A DNA stretch of 64,000 bases. Origin: Hygrophila difformis (Eukaryota; Streptophyta; Magnoliopsida; Lamiales; Acanthaceae). The notes beneath the pieces were generated by a model that saw nothing but the letters and a program-made list of their open reading frames with translations, was not told the DNA's origin and searched no databases. This document shows, one piece after another, positions 33,306-45,791 of this stretch. A program made the translations under genes and the position numbers. Numbering within the stretch: the first letter of the stretch is position 1; the number at the start of each line of letters is the position of its first letter. The stretch is from NCBI GenBank assembly GCA_030278955.1, contig JAOANR010000015.1:19625073-19689072 (forward strand), in the 5' to 3' direction.

Positions 33306-33855
33306 GAGATAGTGTTCCTAAGATCAAGCTTCTGAATTCTAAAGACAAAAACACCTAAACAGGGTGTATATTAACCTACCTTAGCTTTTCTTGAGGGTTT
33401 GTACACAGATTGCACGCCCTTTCCTTACTTCAGATTGTGCAAGAATGTGTTGATTCTGAAAAGAGGTGTAAACGTAAAAATATATATGATTCAAAATGGA
33501 AAAAAGAGATCTTTAGTTACCGTATGGTATTGGAACAATTCGAACACCTTCCTTGGGAGACATCCTAGGTGCTTGTGAATGGTTAGAATTATCGCCTTCT
33601 TGATAACAACACTCAAAGCTCCCCGAACTCTCTATTTTACATAAAGTTTGGGAACGAATGTAGGAAGATGATGAAGATACATTTTTAATAGGTTTAGAGA
33701 CAGGCTATGGCCTAGATTTAGCCATTAAATCTTACAAATATTTTGCTCCAAATCTTCTCCTAACATCATTGGATCGAATCTAGAGGAAATTTAGCATCAT
33801 TAGGTCGAATTCGGAGGAAATTTAATTGATTTTGCAAGATTTCAAACGTGATCTT
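33306..33855. other. Unassigned spacer right of the hAT-like MITE
   Basis: Possibly a continuation of the reverse-strand LTR remnant at 24778-25637, but I see no diagnostic motif. No gene. Confidence 0.35.
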
Positions 33856-33872
33856 AATTATCTCAGATTTAC

Positions 33873-34050
33873 CAAACGCAGTTGGCCTGAGTGGTATGGG
33901 TCTTTGGCAGCTTAAGCAAATGTCTCGGGTTCGAGCCTTTGTGTATGCATAATTCTTGTTTGGGAGAGGCAACCCTTCAATGCCCACCAGATCCTCGAGG
34001 GATTAGTCTTGGGCCCAATGTGGTCTGGGGATACCCGGTATACGCCAAAA
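33873..34050 (+). mobile_element. tRNA-derived SINE, intact
   Basis: 178 bp with A-box-like TTGGCCTGAGTGG and B box GGGTTCGAGCC, ending GATACCCGGTATACGCCAAAA. A perfect 17-bp target duplication AATTATCTCAGATTTAC lies at 33856-33872 and 34051-34067. Confidence 0.92.
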
Positions 34051-34212
34051 AATTATCTCAGATTTACTCTAGATTCTACTATCTACTATGAAAATATGCT
34101 AAATCGTAACTATATGCGTATCCCTAATTGCTTCCTACTACGTTGAGGAAATGGGTCTCCTAAGAAGATATGTAAAATCACGCTTAAATATTTGTTTAAT
34201 AATATATATTTA

Positions 34213-35245
34213 TGTTGAGTCATGGTTTTGACTGAAGTTCAACACCGATGATCGAACACAATAGATGAACCACCATAGCAGCAGACAACCTGTGCGAACT
34301 GGATAAAATTTGAAAGAGTGCCAGCTGTCCAGCCTCAACGACTCTTTTCTCATCTGGGAAGATTTTTAAATAACATTTCCATGCAGAAACTCCTTCTCCG
34401 ATCAGAGAAAGAAGAATTGCAGTCACCTTGTCAAGTCCCAGCAGCTCTTTCCCAAATAGGAAAGAAATTCAAATTCATGGACTGAACTCCCAACGGCTCT
34501 TTCCCTATCTGGAAAGAAATTCAAATCTGTCTGTTGAGCTACTTGTTTAAATAGGACGCTCCTGCATTCTTCAGCACAAGGGGGATGGGATTTACATAGA
34601 AAATATCCACTACAATCATCCCAGAGATGTGAGGAGAAAGAGAAGAGTTCTCCAGCCCTGCTTTGAGCGAGTTTATTCCATTTGGCTGGAGAACTCATGG
34701 TGACATTCCGATTTAATGGAGTACATCTGTTGAATGTACTGAGCCTTGGGTGAATCGGAGAAGAAGAAGGATTTCACTGCCCTTTGTTTGAGAGGAGAAG
34801 ATCAAGGAGGGGTGCTTCACAGGTTTCGGAGAGGGAAACTCAAAGCTGGTTTGCTTTGGGGGATTGGAGTGGATTGGAGATAATCTACACCAAAGGCTGG
34901 AGGCTCTTGGTCATCACAATCATCTGCTCAACGATTGGAGTGAAGGCACTTTCCATATTTTGCTTATGTGTGTGGTAGTGTACCATGGTTGAAACAGATA
35001 GTAAAATATCCTCCTGGATTGGTATCCCCAGACGTAGGCCGAAGGCCGAACTGGGTCAACATCTCATTGTGTCTTATTTATTCTTTATGCTTGTTGATTA
35101 TTTGTTCGTTATTCCGTTGTGCATGTTTATTTGGTTTACTGGTATTCTGGTTCTGTTTAATCTATGTATTCAATGTGATAGACTGAACTCGTTACACAGA
35201 ACCACTGCATAAAGAATACATCTTGCTAGATCCCTGGACCTAACA
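34213..35245 (+). repeat. LTR 1 of the tandem array
   Basis: 1033 bp. More diverged from LTR 2 and LTR 3 than those are from each other. Confidence 0.9.
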
Positions 35246-35679
35246 TTTGGTATCAGAGCCACACTCTTTCGAGAGAGATCCAAATAGCAAGATGAGTTAA
35301 AGGAGAAAGCTTGGTGTTGAGGGGGAGAATATCCACGAAAATCACCTCTATTGGAAATCAAACGTGAAGGTATTAATCGTAACCCTCTTGAATTCGATTT
35401 CACTAATGTTGTGTGCTATCTTGTTAACAGTAATCAAATTCAGGGGGAGTTTTATTGTTGTTTGATTTGAGGGAAAGTTTCTTATTTTATAGGAAATCAT
35501 TGTACATGCTTCATGTTTTTCACTTGAATATATTGATGTACCGAGCATTAGAATGAGAGTCCTTCGGGGAATGTAAATGGTGGTTGGGAAAATGGGATTC
35601 ATTTTCTGTGTATTCATGTTTAAGTTCATCATCGGTTGTATCTGTGTGCTGGCTCAGTTCCTGTCAAAAAGGGGGAGAT
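35246..35679 (+). other. Internal region 1 of the tandem array
   Basis: 434 bp. Primer site TGGTATCAGAGC at 35248-35259, GAGGGGGAGAATAT-type purine stretches, polypurine tract AAAAAGGGGGAGAT at the end. Non-coding. Its purine motifs recall the 3' ends of Ty1/copia elements. Confidence 0.88.
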
Positions 35680-36715
35680 TGTTGAGTCATGGTTTTGACG
35701 GAAGTTCAACACCGATGATCGAACACAATAGATGAACCACCATGGCAGCAGACAACTTGTGCGAACTGGATAAAATTTGAAAGAGTGTCAGCTGTCCAGC
35801 CTCAATGACTCTTTTCTCATCTGGGGAGATTTTTGAATAACATTTCCATGCAGAAACTCCTTCTCTGATCAGAGAAAGAAGAATTGCAGTCACCTTGTCA
35901 AGTCCCAACAGCTCTTTCCCAAATAGGAAAGAAATTCAAACTCATGGACTGAACTCCCAACGGCTCTTTCCCTATCTGGAAAGAAATTCAAATCTGTCTG
36001 TTGAGCTACTTGTTTAAATAGGAGGCTCCTGCATTCTTCAGCACAAGGGGGATGGGATTTACATAGAAAATATCCACTACAATCATCCCAGAGATGTGAG
36101 GAGAAAGAGAAGAGTTCTCCAGCCCTGTTTTGAGCGAGTTTATTCCATTTGGCTGGAGAACTCACAGTGACATTCCGATTTAATGGAGTAAATCTGTTGA
36201 ATGTCACTGAGCCTTGGGTGAATCGGAGAAGAAGAAGGATTTCACTGCCCTTTGTTTGAGAGGAGAAGATCAAGGAGGGGTGCCCACAGGTTTCGGAGAG
36301 GGAAACTCAAAGCTGGTTTGCTTTGGGGGATTGGAGTGGATTGGAGATAATCTACACCAAAGGCTGGAGGCTCTTGGTCATCACAATCATCTGCTCAACG
36401 ATTGGAGTGAAGGCACTTTCCATATTTTGCTTATTTGTGTGGTAGTGTACCATGGTTGAAACACATAGTAAAATATCCTCCTAGATTAGTATCCCCCAGA
36501 CGTAGGCCGAAGGCCGAACTGGGTCAACATCTCATTGTGTCTCATTTTTATTCTTTATGCTTGTTGATTATTTGTTCGTTATTCCGCTGTGCATGTTTAT
36601 CTGGTTTACCGGTATTCTGGTTCTGTTTAGTCAATGTGTTCAATGTGATAGACTGAACTCGTTACACAGAACCACTGCATAAAGAATACATCTTGCTAGA
36701 TCCCTGGACCTAACA
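35680..36715 (+). repeat. LTR 2 of the tandem array
   Basis: 1036 bp, serving at once as 3' LTR of the first unit and 5' LTR of the second. Confidence 0.9.
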
Positions 36716-37149
36716 ATTGGTATCAGAGCCACACTCTTTCGAGAGAGATCCAAATAGCAAGATGAGTTAAAGGAGAAAGCGTGGTGTTGAGGGGGAGAAT
36801 ATCCACGAAAATCACCTCTATTGGAAATCAAACGTGAAGGTATTAATCGTAACCCTCTTGAATTCGATTTCACTAATGTTGTGTGCTATCTTGTTAACAG
36901 TAATCAAATTCAGGGGGAGTTTTATTGTTGTTTGATTTGAGGGAAAGTTTCTTATTTTATAGGAAATCATTGTACATGCTTCATGTTTTTCACTTGAATA
37001 TATTGATGTACCGAGCATTAGAATGAGAGTCCTTCGGGGAATGTAAATGGTGGTTGGGAAAATGGGATTCATTTTCTGTGTATTCATGTTTAAGTTCATC
37101 ATCGGTTGTATCTGTGTGCTGGCTCAGTTCCTGTCAAAAAGGGGGAGAT
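36716..37149 (+). other. Internal region 2 of the tandem array
   Basis: 434 bp, almost identical to 35246-35679, with primer site at 36718-36729. Confidence 0.88.
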
Positions 37150-38183
37150 TGTTGAGTCATGGTTTTGACGGAAGTTCAACACCGATGATCGAACACAATA
37201 GATGAACCACCATGGCAGCAGACAACTTGTGCGAACTGGATAAAATTTGAAAGAGTGTCAGCTGTCCAGCCTCAATGACTCTTTTCTCATCTGGGGAGAT
37301 TTTTGAATAACATTTCCATGCAGAAACTCCTTCTCTGATCAGAGAAAGAAGAATTGCAGTCACCTTGTCAAGTCCCAACAGCTCTTTCCCAAATAGGAAA
37401 GAAATTCAAACTCATGGACTGAACTCCCAACGGCTCTTTCCCTATCTGGAAAGAAATTCAAATCTGTCTGTTGAGCTACTTGTTTAAATAGGAGGCTCCT
37501 GCATTCTTCAGCACAAGGGGGATGGGATTTACATAGAAAATATCCACTACAATCATCCCAGAGATGTGAGGAGAAAGAGAAGAGTTCTCCAGCCCTGTTT
37601 TGAGCGAGTTTATTCCATTTGGCTGGAGAACTCACAGTGACATTCCGATTTAATGGAGTAAATCTGTTGAATGTCACTGAGCCTTGGGTGAATCGGAGAA
37701 GAAGAAGGATTTCACTGCCCTTTGTTTGAGAGGAGAAGATCAAGGAGGGGTGCCCACAGGTTTCGGAGAGGGAAACTCAAAGCTGGTTTGCTTTGGGGGA
37801 TTGGAGTGGATTGGAGATAATCTACACCAAAGGCTGGAGGCTCTTGGTCATCACAATCATCTGCTCAACGATTGGAGTGAAGGCACTTTCCATATTTTGC
37901 TTATTTGTGTGGTAGTGTACCATGGTTGAAACACATAGTAAAATATCCTCCTAGATTAGTATCCCCCAGACGTAGGCCGAAGGCCGAACTGGGTCAACAT
38001 CTCATTGTGTCTCATTTATTCTTTATGTATGTTGATTATTTGTTCGTTATTCCGCTGTGCATGTTTATCTGGTTTACCGGTATTCTGGTTCTGTTTAGTC
38101 AATGTGTTCAATGTGATAGACTGAACTCGTTACACAGAACCACTGCATAAAGAATACATCTTGCTAGATCCCTGGACCTAACA
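37150..38183 (+). repeat. LTR 3 of the tandem array
   Basis: 1034 bp, very close to LTR 2. Confidence 0.9.
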
Positions 38184-38759
38184 AATTATGGTAATGGATC
38201 GTGAATCCGCCTGGTTCCAAACTATGGATATATTTATTTGCCTTATTAGGGGTATAGTTCTGGAGCATAGTATTGAGAGGCTACCGAAAAGTTTTCTTGG
38301 GGAGTGTAATGGATTCTGACATTTATCGTAAGAATCTTATCATTCCTTCTGTATCTGTCGCCTTTATTAATGCTGATTTCGACATTTTCCTGGAGAAAAC
38401 GTAATCGACGTAATTACCTAGGAAACCGATTCATCTATCTATTAAGTGAATGCATTGTCTATAAATACCTCCTTCCGGTAACAAGGCAGTACTTATTGAT
38501 AGTTCTTGAGCATATACTCTGCCAAACTAAGGGGGCGAGAGAGTTGAGCTTGAAAGAGTGACGTAGGACACAACGGTCCACTACCAAGTCTGACGTTGTG
38601 AGATAGGCGTGCTTGCAACTGCTCGTAGGCCTGTATATCATGATGAGTGTGGTGTTTTCTTGGTGTATTTATGTTGACAGTAAGTAGATTATTACTCTTG
38701 TGGATGTGTCTTTCTTTATTTTGAGCATAGATATGGTTTATTTACCTGTTTTTGATAAG
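38184..38759. other. Unassigned sequence with a TATA-like box
   Basis: GTCTATAAATACC at 38458-38470 resembles an LTR promoter, and the surrounding sequence could be an old LTR. No boundaries found, no ORF. Confidence 0.35.
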
Positions 38760-39400
38760 CTTTAAGTCATGTTTATGCTCTCAACTGTTTGGTTGCTTGG
38801 TATGTTGATTTAAATGTGCTTACTACACATTCAAACAACTATTTCCCATGTTATGCTACCACTGTTACGGGGGTTAGGTTCGCGTATTCGGTCGGGTGCT
38901 GCCATCTCCATCGTTTTTGTGTGACACACAATTGGGTGCCTCGCGATGGATACCCTGGGATACTTCGGCACGACGATAATGCGGTTTCCGGTGATTGAGG
39001 AAATTTCCGACATCTCTCACGGCCTTGAGTATGGATTTGTGAAATGGGCCCGATGGTATTTCGGAGTACCTTCTCCACACGCAGGCCCAGATTTATTTGT
39101 CGGCAATACAGTGTCTATAGTGATCTGTTTCCGAAAACTAAATGCATCGCACTTATGTATAACTGCCGTTGTTTATTCCTTAAACTATTTCTGCACTTAT
39201 TTTCATACTTATTCCTGTATCTAGCCCTTTGGACTCCTTCGGGGCGAGGATCTGCTTACTCAGCGTGTTTTGTTGACTTTGTTTTCCCTTATTATTTCAG
39301 GCTTTGACATATGTGAGGACCCATGATGCATCATTCAGCTCAGGCGCTTTGGGGACGGTTCAGTTTAAATTTTGTCACTATTAGAGCCCTTATAAAAGAT
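38760..39400 (+). repeat. Chromovirus-type LTR remnant
   Basis: It shares the conserved LTR module seen in elements A and B and at 57529-57579: CTTACTCAG at 39255-39263, a pyrimidine run ending TTATTTCAG at 39300, then a CATGATGCAT...TTTGGGGACGG segment. Boundaries unclear. Confidence 0.55.
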
Positions 39401-40145
39401 CTCAGGATCTTGATTCGAATAAATGAGCAAGTAGAAATTTGATCGACTTTCAAGCTTATGGGTGAATTTGGTTACATTGACTGTGTGCTTAATACCCAAT
39501 TCTTAGGGAGAGTGATCTTTCCAAGATTTCTACGAGTAAGGCATATATACATTCCAGTCATCAGAAATTCAAAAATTAAGCCAATAATTTTTTTGGACAT
39601 TGCATTCAATAATTTAATGAATTTAAATGATGAATGGACTTGATTGAGTATGAAACATCATTTTTTTTTTGGGCGGAGGAGTATAAAATATCATTTGATT
39701 TAACTAATTCAACCTGGAACCTTGTGAAATTTAATTTCCTAAGGCGAACGATAGGGTGTTCCGAGGCCACAAAAATGGATTCTTTTCTACGAACCCCGCA
39801 ATTCAAGACACATGAACTTTGACTGCTCGGGGACGATCAGTTTTAAATGTGCTGATGTTGATAACAATAAAAAATGTTTGTTATTATCATTCATTTTCGT
39901 ATCCTGGATAAGGAAAGCCAATCACATTTAAGGATAATTTGCATACTGGAGCAATTGAATTAAGCGAAAATCACACCTTTGCAATGAAAAATGTTTGGTA
40001 ATGGAATTATGCAATTTGAGCACTATTTTATTAAAAAAGGATGAAAAATCAAGAAAAATCCAGAGCAGAGGAATTGGCCAAATTTTAAGTTGGCTAAGGA
40101 AGAGTGCGAGTCGTGAGTCCACCCCAAAGAGCCCATTCGGATCCT
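39401..40145. other. AT-rich spacer
   Basis: It contains another GCTCGGGGACGATCAGTTTT segment (39827-39846) reminiscent of the preceding LTR remnant. Otherwise nothing recognised. Confidence 0.35.
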
Positions 40146-40449
40146 CATTCTACAAGAAAGTTGGCTTTTACCGAGGACCATCAACGTGGACCGAGATTTT
40201 CATCGGCTTTTACCGAGGAAAATAACGAGGACAAGTACACGGTGAATTTAGCGTGGAATATTACGAGATAATATCCACGGAAATAAGAACCTGGGTAGAG
40301 TAGGAATTTTCCCAATTTGAATTAAAATTTACCGTGGAGTATGGGGTGTACTAGTCCTCGGTGAATCAGCTGTAATTGAAAACCGGGTTCTGGCGTAAAT
40401 CCAATTTATTTATAGCGTAAATCCGATTTATTTATAAAAAATAGAGAGG

Positions 40450-40876
40450 TGTGATGAAATCTAGACTACAAGAGATTTTGTGTTCAAATATTGACATTTT
40501 GATTTCATCATAAATAATTTTTGTGCACCATTTTTGACTTCTCCAAAGGTGGCTAGACTTCTTCAAAGGTGAACATAGGCTTATCTTTGTCTATAAATAT
40601 GATGTGTATTTGTATCATCAATTACAATTCAACTCTTCAATCTCTCTCATCTATAACCAATTTCCAATTACTCAAATTCTCTCCTGACTTTGCCTATCTC
40701 TGTCCACTTTCCTACTTCATTATTTACTAGTCTTAAGCTTATATATATATTTACCTACTTCATTATTTACTAGTCTTAAGCTTATATATATATTTACGCC
40801 TACACACATACACATATAACTACTCCAATATTATCCATTACACATACTACATCACCCATAATTAAATATCACAACA
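40450..40876 (+). repeat. 5' LTR of the copia element
   Basis: 427 bp, TGTGATGAAATC...ATCACAACA. TATA box TATAAATA at 40592-40599. A 43-bp unit beginning CCTACTTCATTATTTACTAG is tandemly repeated (40711-40753, 40754-40796). Confidence 0.9.
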
Positions 40877-40893
40877 CGTTATCAGCACGAGTA
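40877..40893 (+). promoter_or_regulatory. Probable primer binding site of the copia element
   Basis: CGTTATCAGCACGAGT directly follows the LTR, a sequence common after plant copia 5' LTRs. I cannot assign the primer tRNA with confidence. Confidence 0.55.
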
Positions 40894-40955
40894 ACTCTGC
40901 CCGGATTACCAGAATTTGAGGTATAATTTCTTATTCCAAAATTTTCAATAAAATT

Positions 40956-41992
40956 ATGGCTAACCTTGCAAAGCAGGAATTTGCTCCCTTAACCGTTGAA
41001 GGAAGCAATTATATGTCCTGGGCCCGAGATGTAAAAATGCATCTTACTTCAATGGGTCTGGAAGATACTATTGCTGAAGGCAAAAATCCCAGCCATCAAA
41101 ATCAGGCAAAAGCCATGATTTTCTTGTGCCATCATATCGAAGAGGCACTTAAAATGGAGTACGTGACTGTGGAATCCCCATTGGCATTGTGGGAAAAGTT
41201 GAAAGAAAAATATGATAATCTTAAAAAGAAGGTGCTTCCAAAAACCCTTGATGACTGGACAAACCTGAGACTTCAGGACTCAAAACAGTCCGGGAATATA
41301 ATTCCGCTGTGTTCAAGATTACGGCCCAATTGCAATTATGTGGGCAAAAGATATCTGAAGAAGAAATGCTTGAAAAAACGTATTCTACGTTTCATGCTAA
41401 AAACTCAGTATTGAGTGAGACATACCGTCAAAAAGGTTTTCAGAGATATTCTGATCTTATCACCTGCTTATTATTGGCTGAACAAAACAGCCTATTGTTG
41501 TTGAGAAATCATGAATCTAGGCCCGCAGGTGCAAAACCGTTCCCTGAGGTGAACGCGGCTCAATCATCGAAATATGTGCGTGATCGTGGGCACTTTAAGA
41601 ATCAAAATGATGATTGTGGCCAAAATCGGTATCACAATCGAGGCAGAGGTGAATCATCTCGTCAAAATAATTATCGAAATAAGCCTCGATTTGAGCAAAA
41701 TCGCAGATATGATACCAGAAGGCCTTACAAACCACAACAAAGAAATTATGCAAGAAAGCATAAACAAAATGATGAAATTTATGATCGTTGTGGAATTAAA
41801 GGCCATATGACTCAAACATGCCACACAGCTAAACACTTAGCTGAACTGTATCAGGCCTCGAAACAAAAAGAAAGACCAGATGTTGAAGCACACCATAATG
41901 CCCACGATGATACTTATGATGATATATTAAATGATAATATCACGCACCTGGAAGTTGATGATTTTGTTGAGCCAGATACTGTTACTAAATAA
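40956..41992 (+). pseudogene. gag: Copia Gag (one frameshift)
   Basis: The first frame begins at ATG 40956 and reads FAPLTVEGSNYMSWARDVKM and LALWEKLKEKYDNLKK, typical of copia capsid. Near 41310 it shifts to a second frame: FKITAQLQLCGQKISEEEML, YRQKGFQRYSDLIT. The nucleocapsid has a zinc knuckle RCGIKGHMTQTCH whose first Cys is lost (YDRCG), then an acidic tail to TAA at 41990. The protein would package the RNA; this copy cannot make it whole. Confidence 0.85.
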
Positions 41993-42164
41993 TATATTAT
42001 ATAGGTATATATATTTTGTACTTGTCTTTTATAGTTCCTGTTTAATATAAATAATGATATCTTGTACTTCCCTTTTATTATCCATGTATAATATAAATAT
42101 ATTTTTGCATTAATAATATTTATATTGCTGATGTTTAATAATTTTCTTATATTCTTGTAAAGAA
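41993..42164. other. AT-rich spacer between copia gag and protease
   Basis: 172 bp, strongly AT-rich, separating a natural-looking gag stop from the next ATG. It may be an intergenic spacer or an intron-like segment. Confidence 0.4.
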
Positions 42165-43969
42165 ATGGATGCTGAAAATTCAAAAGTCGGAGATGATATC
42201 TGCCTCATTGACAGTGCAACAACGCACAGTATTTTGAAAAGCAAAAGCTATTTCTCCAATTTAAAATTGGAAAAGACCGCAGTGAAAACTATAAGCGGTA
42301 ATGCAAAATGCATTGAAGGCTCCGGTAGAGCTGTTATATTTCTCCCTGAAGGGACAAAAATGGCAATTGAAAATGCCTTGTCTCACGCAAAGCTCGAAGA
42401 AATTTACTGAGCTTCAATGATATTCGAAAAAATGGATATCACATTGAAACTTCAAAAGAGGCAGATCACGAGTATCTTTTGATAACTCGAATTGAAAATG
42501 CCAAAAAATTTGTGAATGAAAAATTGCCATGTTACTCCTCTGGCTTATACTATACAAAAATATGTGCCGCAGAAATACATAACCTAGTAGGCTTGAAAGC
42601 TACTAGTGAATTTATTATCTGGCACGATAGACTTGGGCATCCTGGCAGTGTAATGCTGAGGCGAATTATTGAAAATTCAAATGGCCATACATTGAAAAGG
42701 AAAATGATATTGAACCCAAATGAGTTCAATTGTGCAGCCTGTTCACAAGGGAAATTGATAACCAGACCATCTGTAGTACAAGTGGGAATTGAATCCCCTA
42801 CATTCCTAGAAAGAATTCAAGGCGATATATGTGGACCTATTGATCCACTGTGTGGACCTTTCAAGTACTTTATGGTATTAATTGATGCGTCATCAAGCTG
42901 GTCACACGTTTGTTTATTATCAACTCGCAATTTGGCATTCGCAAGATTACTTGCACAAATTATAAAATTGCGAGCACAGTTTCCAGATCATCCGATAAAG
43001 AAAATACGCCTTGATAATGCTGGAGAATATACATCACATGCATTTGATAATTTCTGCATGTCGATTGGAATTACTGTTGAACATCCTGTGCCTCATGTGC
43101 ACACGCAAAATGGTCTGGCAGAATAATTTATTAAGCGATTGCAATTAATTGCAAGACCCTTGTTAATGAAATCAAAACTCCCTGTTTCTGCTTGGGGACA
43201 TGCTATATTGCATGCAGCCGCACTTGTGAAAATAAGGCCGACAAGCTATCATAGCTACTCCCCTACACAAATTGTGTTTGGAAAGGAGCCCAATATATCC
43301 CACTTGCGAATTTTTGGGTGTGCGGTTTATGTACCGATTGCGCCACCACAACGCACAAAAATGGGACCTCAAAGAAGGTTGGGCATATATGTCGGGTATG
43401 TATCACCCTCGATTATTAAATATCTTGAGCCAAAAATGGGTGATTTATTTACTGCAAGATTTGCAGACTGTCATTTTGATAAAACTCAATTCCCGACATT
43501 AGGGGGAGGAAATGATCAACTGAAAAAGGAAATATCTTGGCAAAGTCCATTTGATTTCCTTGATCCTCGTACAAGGCAATGCGAACTTGAAGTTCAAAGA
43601 ATTGTGCATTTGCAGGGAATTGCAAATCAATTACCCGATGCTTTTAATGATGCTGCTAAAGTCACAAAATCATATATAAATGATGCAGCAAATGCACCAG
43701 CCAATATAAATATCCCAGAAGGGCAAATTCCAAGTGCAAATGAACCTACTGCACGCCTGAAGCGTGGTAGGCCGTTGGGTTCCAAAGATAAAAATCCACG
43801 AAAGAAGAAAATTATCCATATGGGTGATAAATCAATCACAGATGATACTCCCGAAGGAGAAATTGATTCAACCCCCAAAAAGGTTGAACCAGAAAATATT
43901 CACCCAGAAGAAAATGAAGTTATTGAAACTTCTTTCAATTATATCAATACTGGGAAATGTTGGAACTGA
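42165..43969 (+). pseudogene. pol: Copia protease and integrase region (stops and frame breaks)
   Basis: The protease has the active site LIDSATTH (42165-42410). The GAG-pre-integrase segment (IIWHDRLGHPG, CAACSQGK) is followed by the integrase core (GDICGPIDPLCGPFKYFMV, IRLDNAGEYTS), and a TAA at 43124 follows LAE. From 43139 the frame continues with ARPLLMKSKLPVSAWGHA and LRIFGCAVYVPI to a stop at 43967. In-frame stops at 42408 and 43124 plus a register change show decay. Confidence 0.88.
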
Positions 43970-45657
43970 AAAGAAACAAACGTTGATAATGCCTTTGCAT
44001 ACAACGTTGCACTCGATGTAATGGAAAATAACGAGGATCCTGAACCAAGATCAGTTGAAGAATGTCGGAAAAGAAATGATTGGCCAAAATGGAAAGATGC
44101 GATTCAGTCTTAACTAGATTCACTGAATAAACGAAAAGTATTCGGCCCTATTGTCCAAACACCAAAAAATGTGAAGCCTGTTGGCTACAGATGGGTGTTT
44201 GTGAGAAAAAAAAATGAAAATAATGAAATTGTCAAATATAAGGCAAGGCTTGTAGCCCAAGGTTTTTCACAACGACCGGGAATTGATTTTGAGGAAACAT
44301 ATTCCCCAGTTATGGATGGAATAACATTCAGGTATCTAATGAGTCTAGCAGTATGAGAAAATCTGGAAATGAGGCTGATGGATGTTGTTACTGCATATTT
44401 ATATGGCTCATTGGAAATGATATTTATATGAAAATACCTGAAGGGTTTAAATTATCTGAGTCTTGCAACTCAAAACCCAGAGAAACTTATTCCATCAAAC
44501 TGCAAAAATCGTTGTATGGGCTCAAGCAATCTGGCCGAATGTGGTACAACCGCCTCAGTGAAAGTTTGATAAAGGAATGCTATACAAATGACCCTATCAG
44601 CCCTTGTGTATTTATAAAGAAAAATGGGTCAGAATTTGTGATCGTCGCAGTCTATGTTGACGATTTAAATCTAATTGGAACTCCTGAAGAGTTGAAAAAG
44701 GCGGTCGAATATCTGAAAAAGGAGTTTGAAATCAAAGATTTCGGGAAAACGAAATTTTGCCTTGGCCTACAAATTGAGCATTTGGAAATGGGCATATTTG
44801 TTCATCAATCAGCTTATACCCAAAAGGTATTAAAGCAATTTCGAATGTATTATGCTCATCCGCTAAATAATCCAATGGTCGTTCGGGCACTTGATCCTGC
44901 AAAGGATCCATTTAGGCCAAAAGAAGATAATGAAGAGCAACTTGGCCCAGAAATCCCATATTTAAGCGCAATTGGTGCGTTAATGTATCTTGCAAACAGC
45001 ACGCGATCTGATATCGCGTTTGCAGTCAATCTACTCGCAAGATTCAGCTCTTGCCCTACTCAACGACATTGGAAAGGCATAAAGCATGTTTTTCGCTATC
45101 TCCAAGGAACAATTGATCTTGGGTTATTTTACCCAAAAGACTCTCGACATGAGTTAATTGGCTATGCCGATGCAGGTTATTTATCAGACCCACACAAAGC
45201 CAAATCTCAAACAGGCTATATCTTCACGTGTGGTGGAACTGCTATCTCTTGGAGGTCAATGAAGCAGACTCTAACTGCTACTTCTTCTAATCATGCCGAA
45301 ATATTAGCAATCCATGAAGCAAGTCGAGAATGTGTTTGGTTGAGGTCAATGACTCAACATATATTGAAAAGTTGTGGTTTAATCATTGAATCACAAATGC
45401 CCCCAACAATTTTATTTGAAGATAATTCGGCTTGTGTAGCCCAGTTGAAAGGGGGTTATATCAAAGGAGATAGAACGAAGCATATTTCACCAAAATTCTT
45501 CTACACTCATAATCTTCAAAAGAATGGTGAAGTCGATGTGCAACAAATTCGATCAGAAAATAATTTAGCGGATCTATTTACCAAGGCATTGCCGACTGTA
45601 ACATTCGAGAAGCTCGTGAAGAAAATTGGAATGCGGCGGCTTCGAGATTTAAAATGA
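43970..45657 (+). pseudogene. pol: Copia reverse transcriptase and RNase H (stops)
   Basis: RT begins around PKWKDAIQS (TAA after it) and reads KPVGYRWVFVRKKNENNEIV, GFSQRPGIDFEETYSPVMDG, then a TGA at 44354. The second part has SLYGLKQSGRMWYNRL, catalytic VYVDDLNLIG and YLSAIGALMYLANSTRSDI. RNase H follows with YADAGYLSDPHKAKSQTGY, SSNHAEILAIHEAS and LFEDNSACV, ending MRRLRDLK*. A polypurine tract follows. Catalytic YVDD is intact, but the frame is not. Confidence 0.9.
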
Positions 45658-45779
45658 TGTCCAAATCAGGGGGAGCACTGAATACAAGAATATTGTACTC
45701 TTTTTCCTTCACTAGGATTTTTTTCCCACTGGATTTTTTCCTAGTAAGGTTTTAACGAGGCATATTCTTTGCACAAAAC

Positions 45780-45791
45780 ATCAAGGGGGAG
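45780..45791 (+). promoter_or_regulatory. Polypurine tract of the copia element
   Basis: ATCAAGGGGGAG immediately before TGTGATGAAATC. Confidence 0.85.

Larger units (their letters stand above)
34213..38183 (+). mobile_element. Tandem array of a small non-coding LTR retroelement (LTR-int-LTR-int-LTR)
   Basis: Three copies of a ~1034-bp LTR alternate with two copies of a 434-bp internal region, period about 1470 bp. Each LTR starts TGTTGAGTCATGG and ends CTGGACCTAACA. The first two are followed by an initiator-Met primer site, and the last two are preceded by AAAAAGGGGGAGAT. Flanks ATTTA and AATTA are near-matching 5-bp duplications. No protein is encoded; ORFs repeated in each copy are by-products. 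Confidence 0.92.

Noticed and set aside
35890..36273. 127-residue minus-strand ORF, repeated at 37360-37743 (and 91 residues at 34423)
   Set aside because: Conserved because of the triplicated LTR, not by selection; no domain, and it overlaps the LTR promoter region.
34213..38183. Long tandem repeat as CRISPR or satellite
   Set aside because: Units of 1.47 kb with LTR ends, primer sites and polypurine tracts identify an LTR element array.
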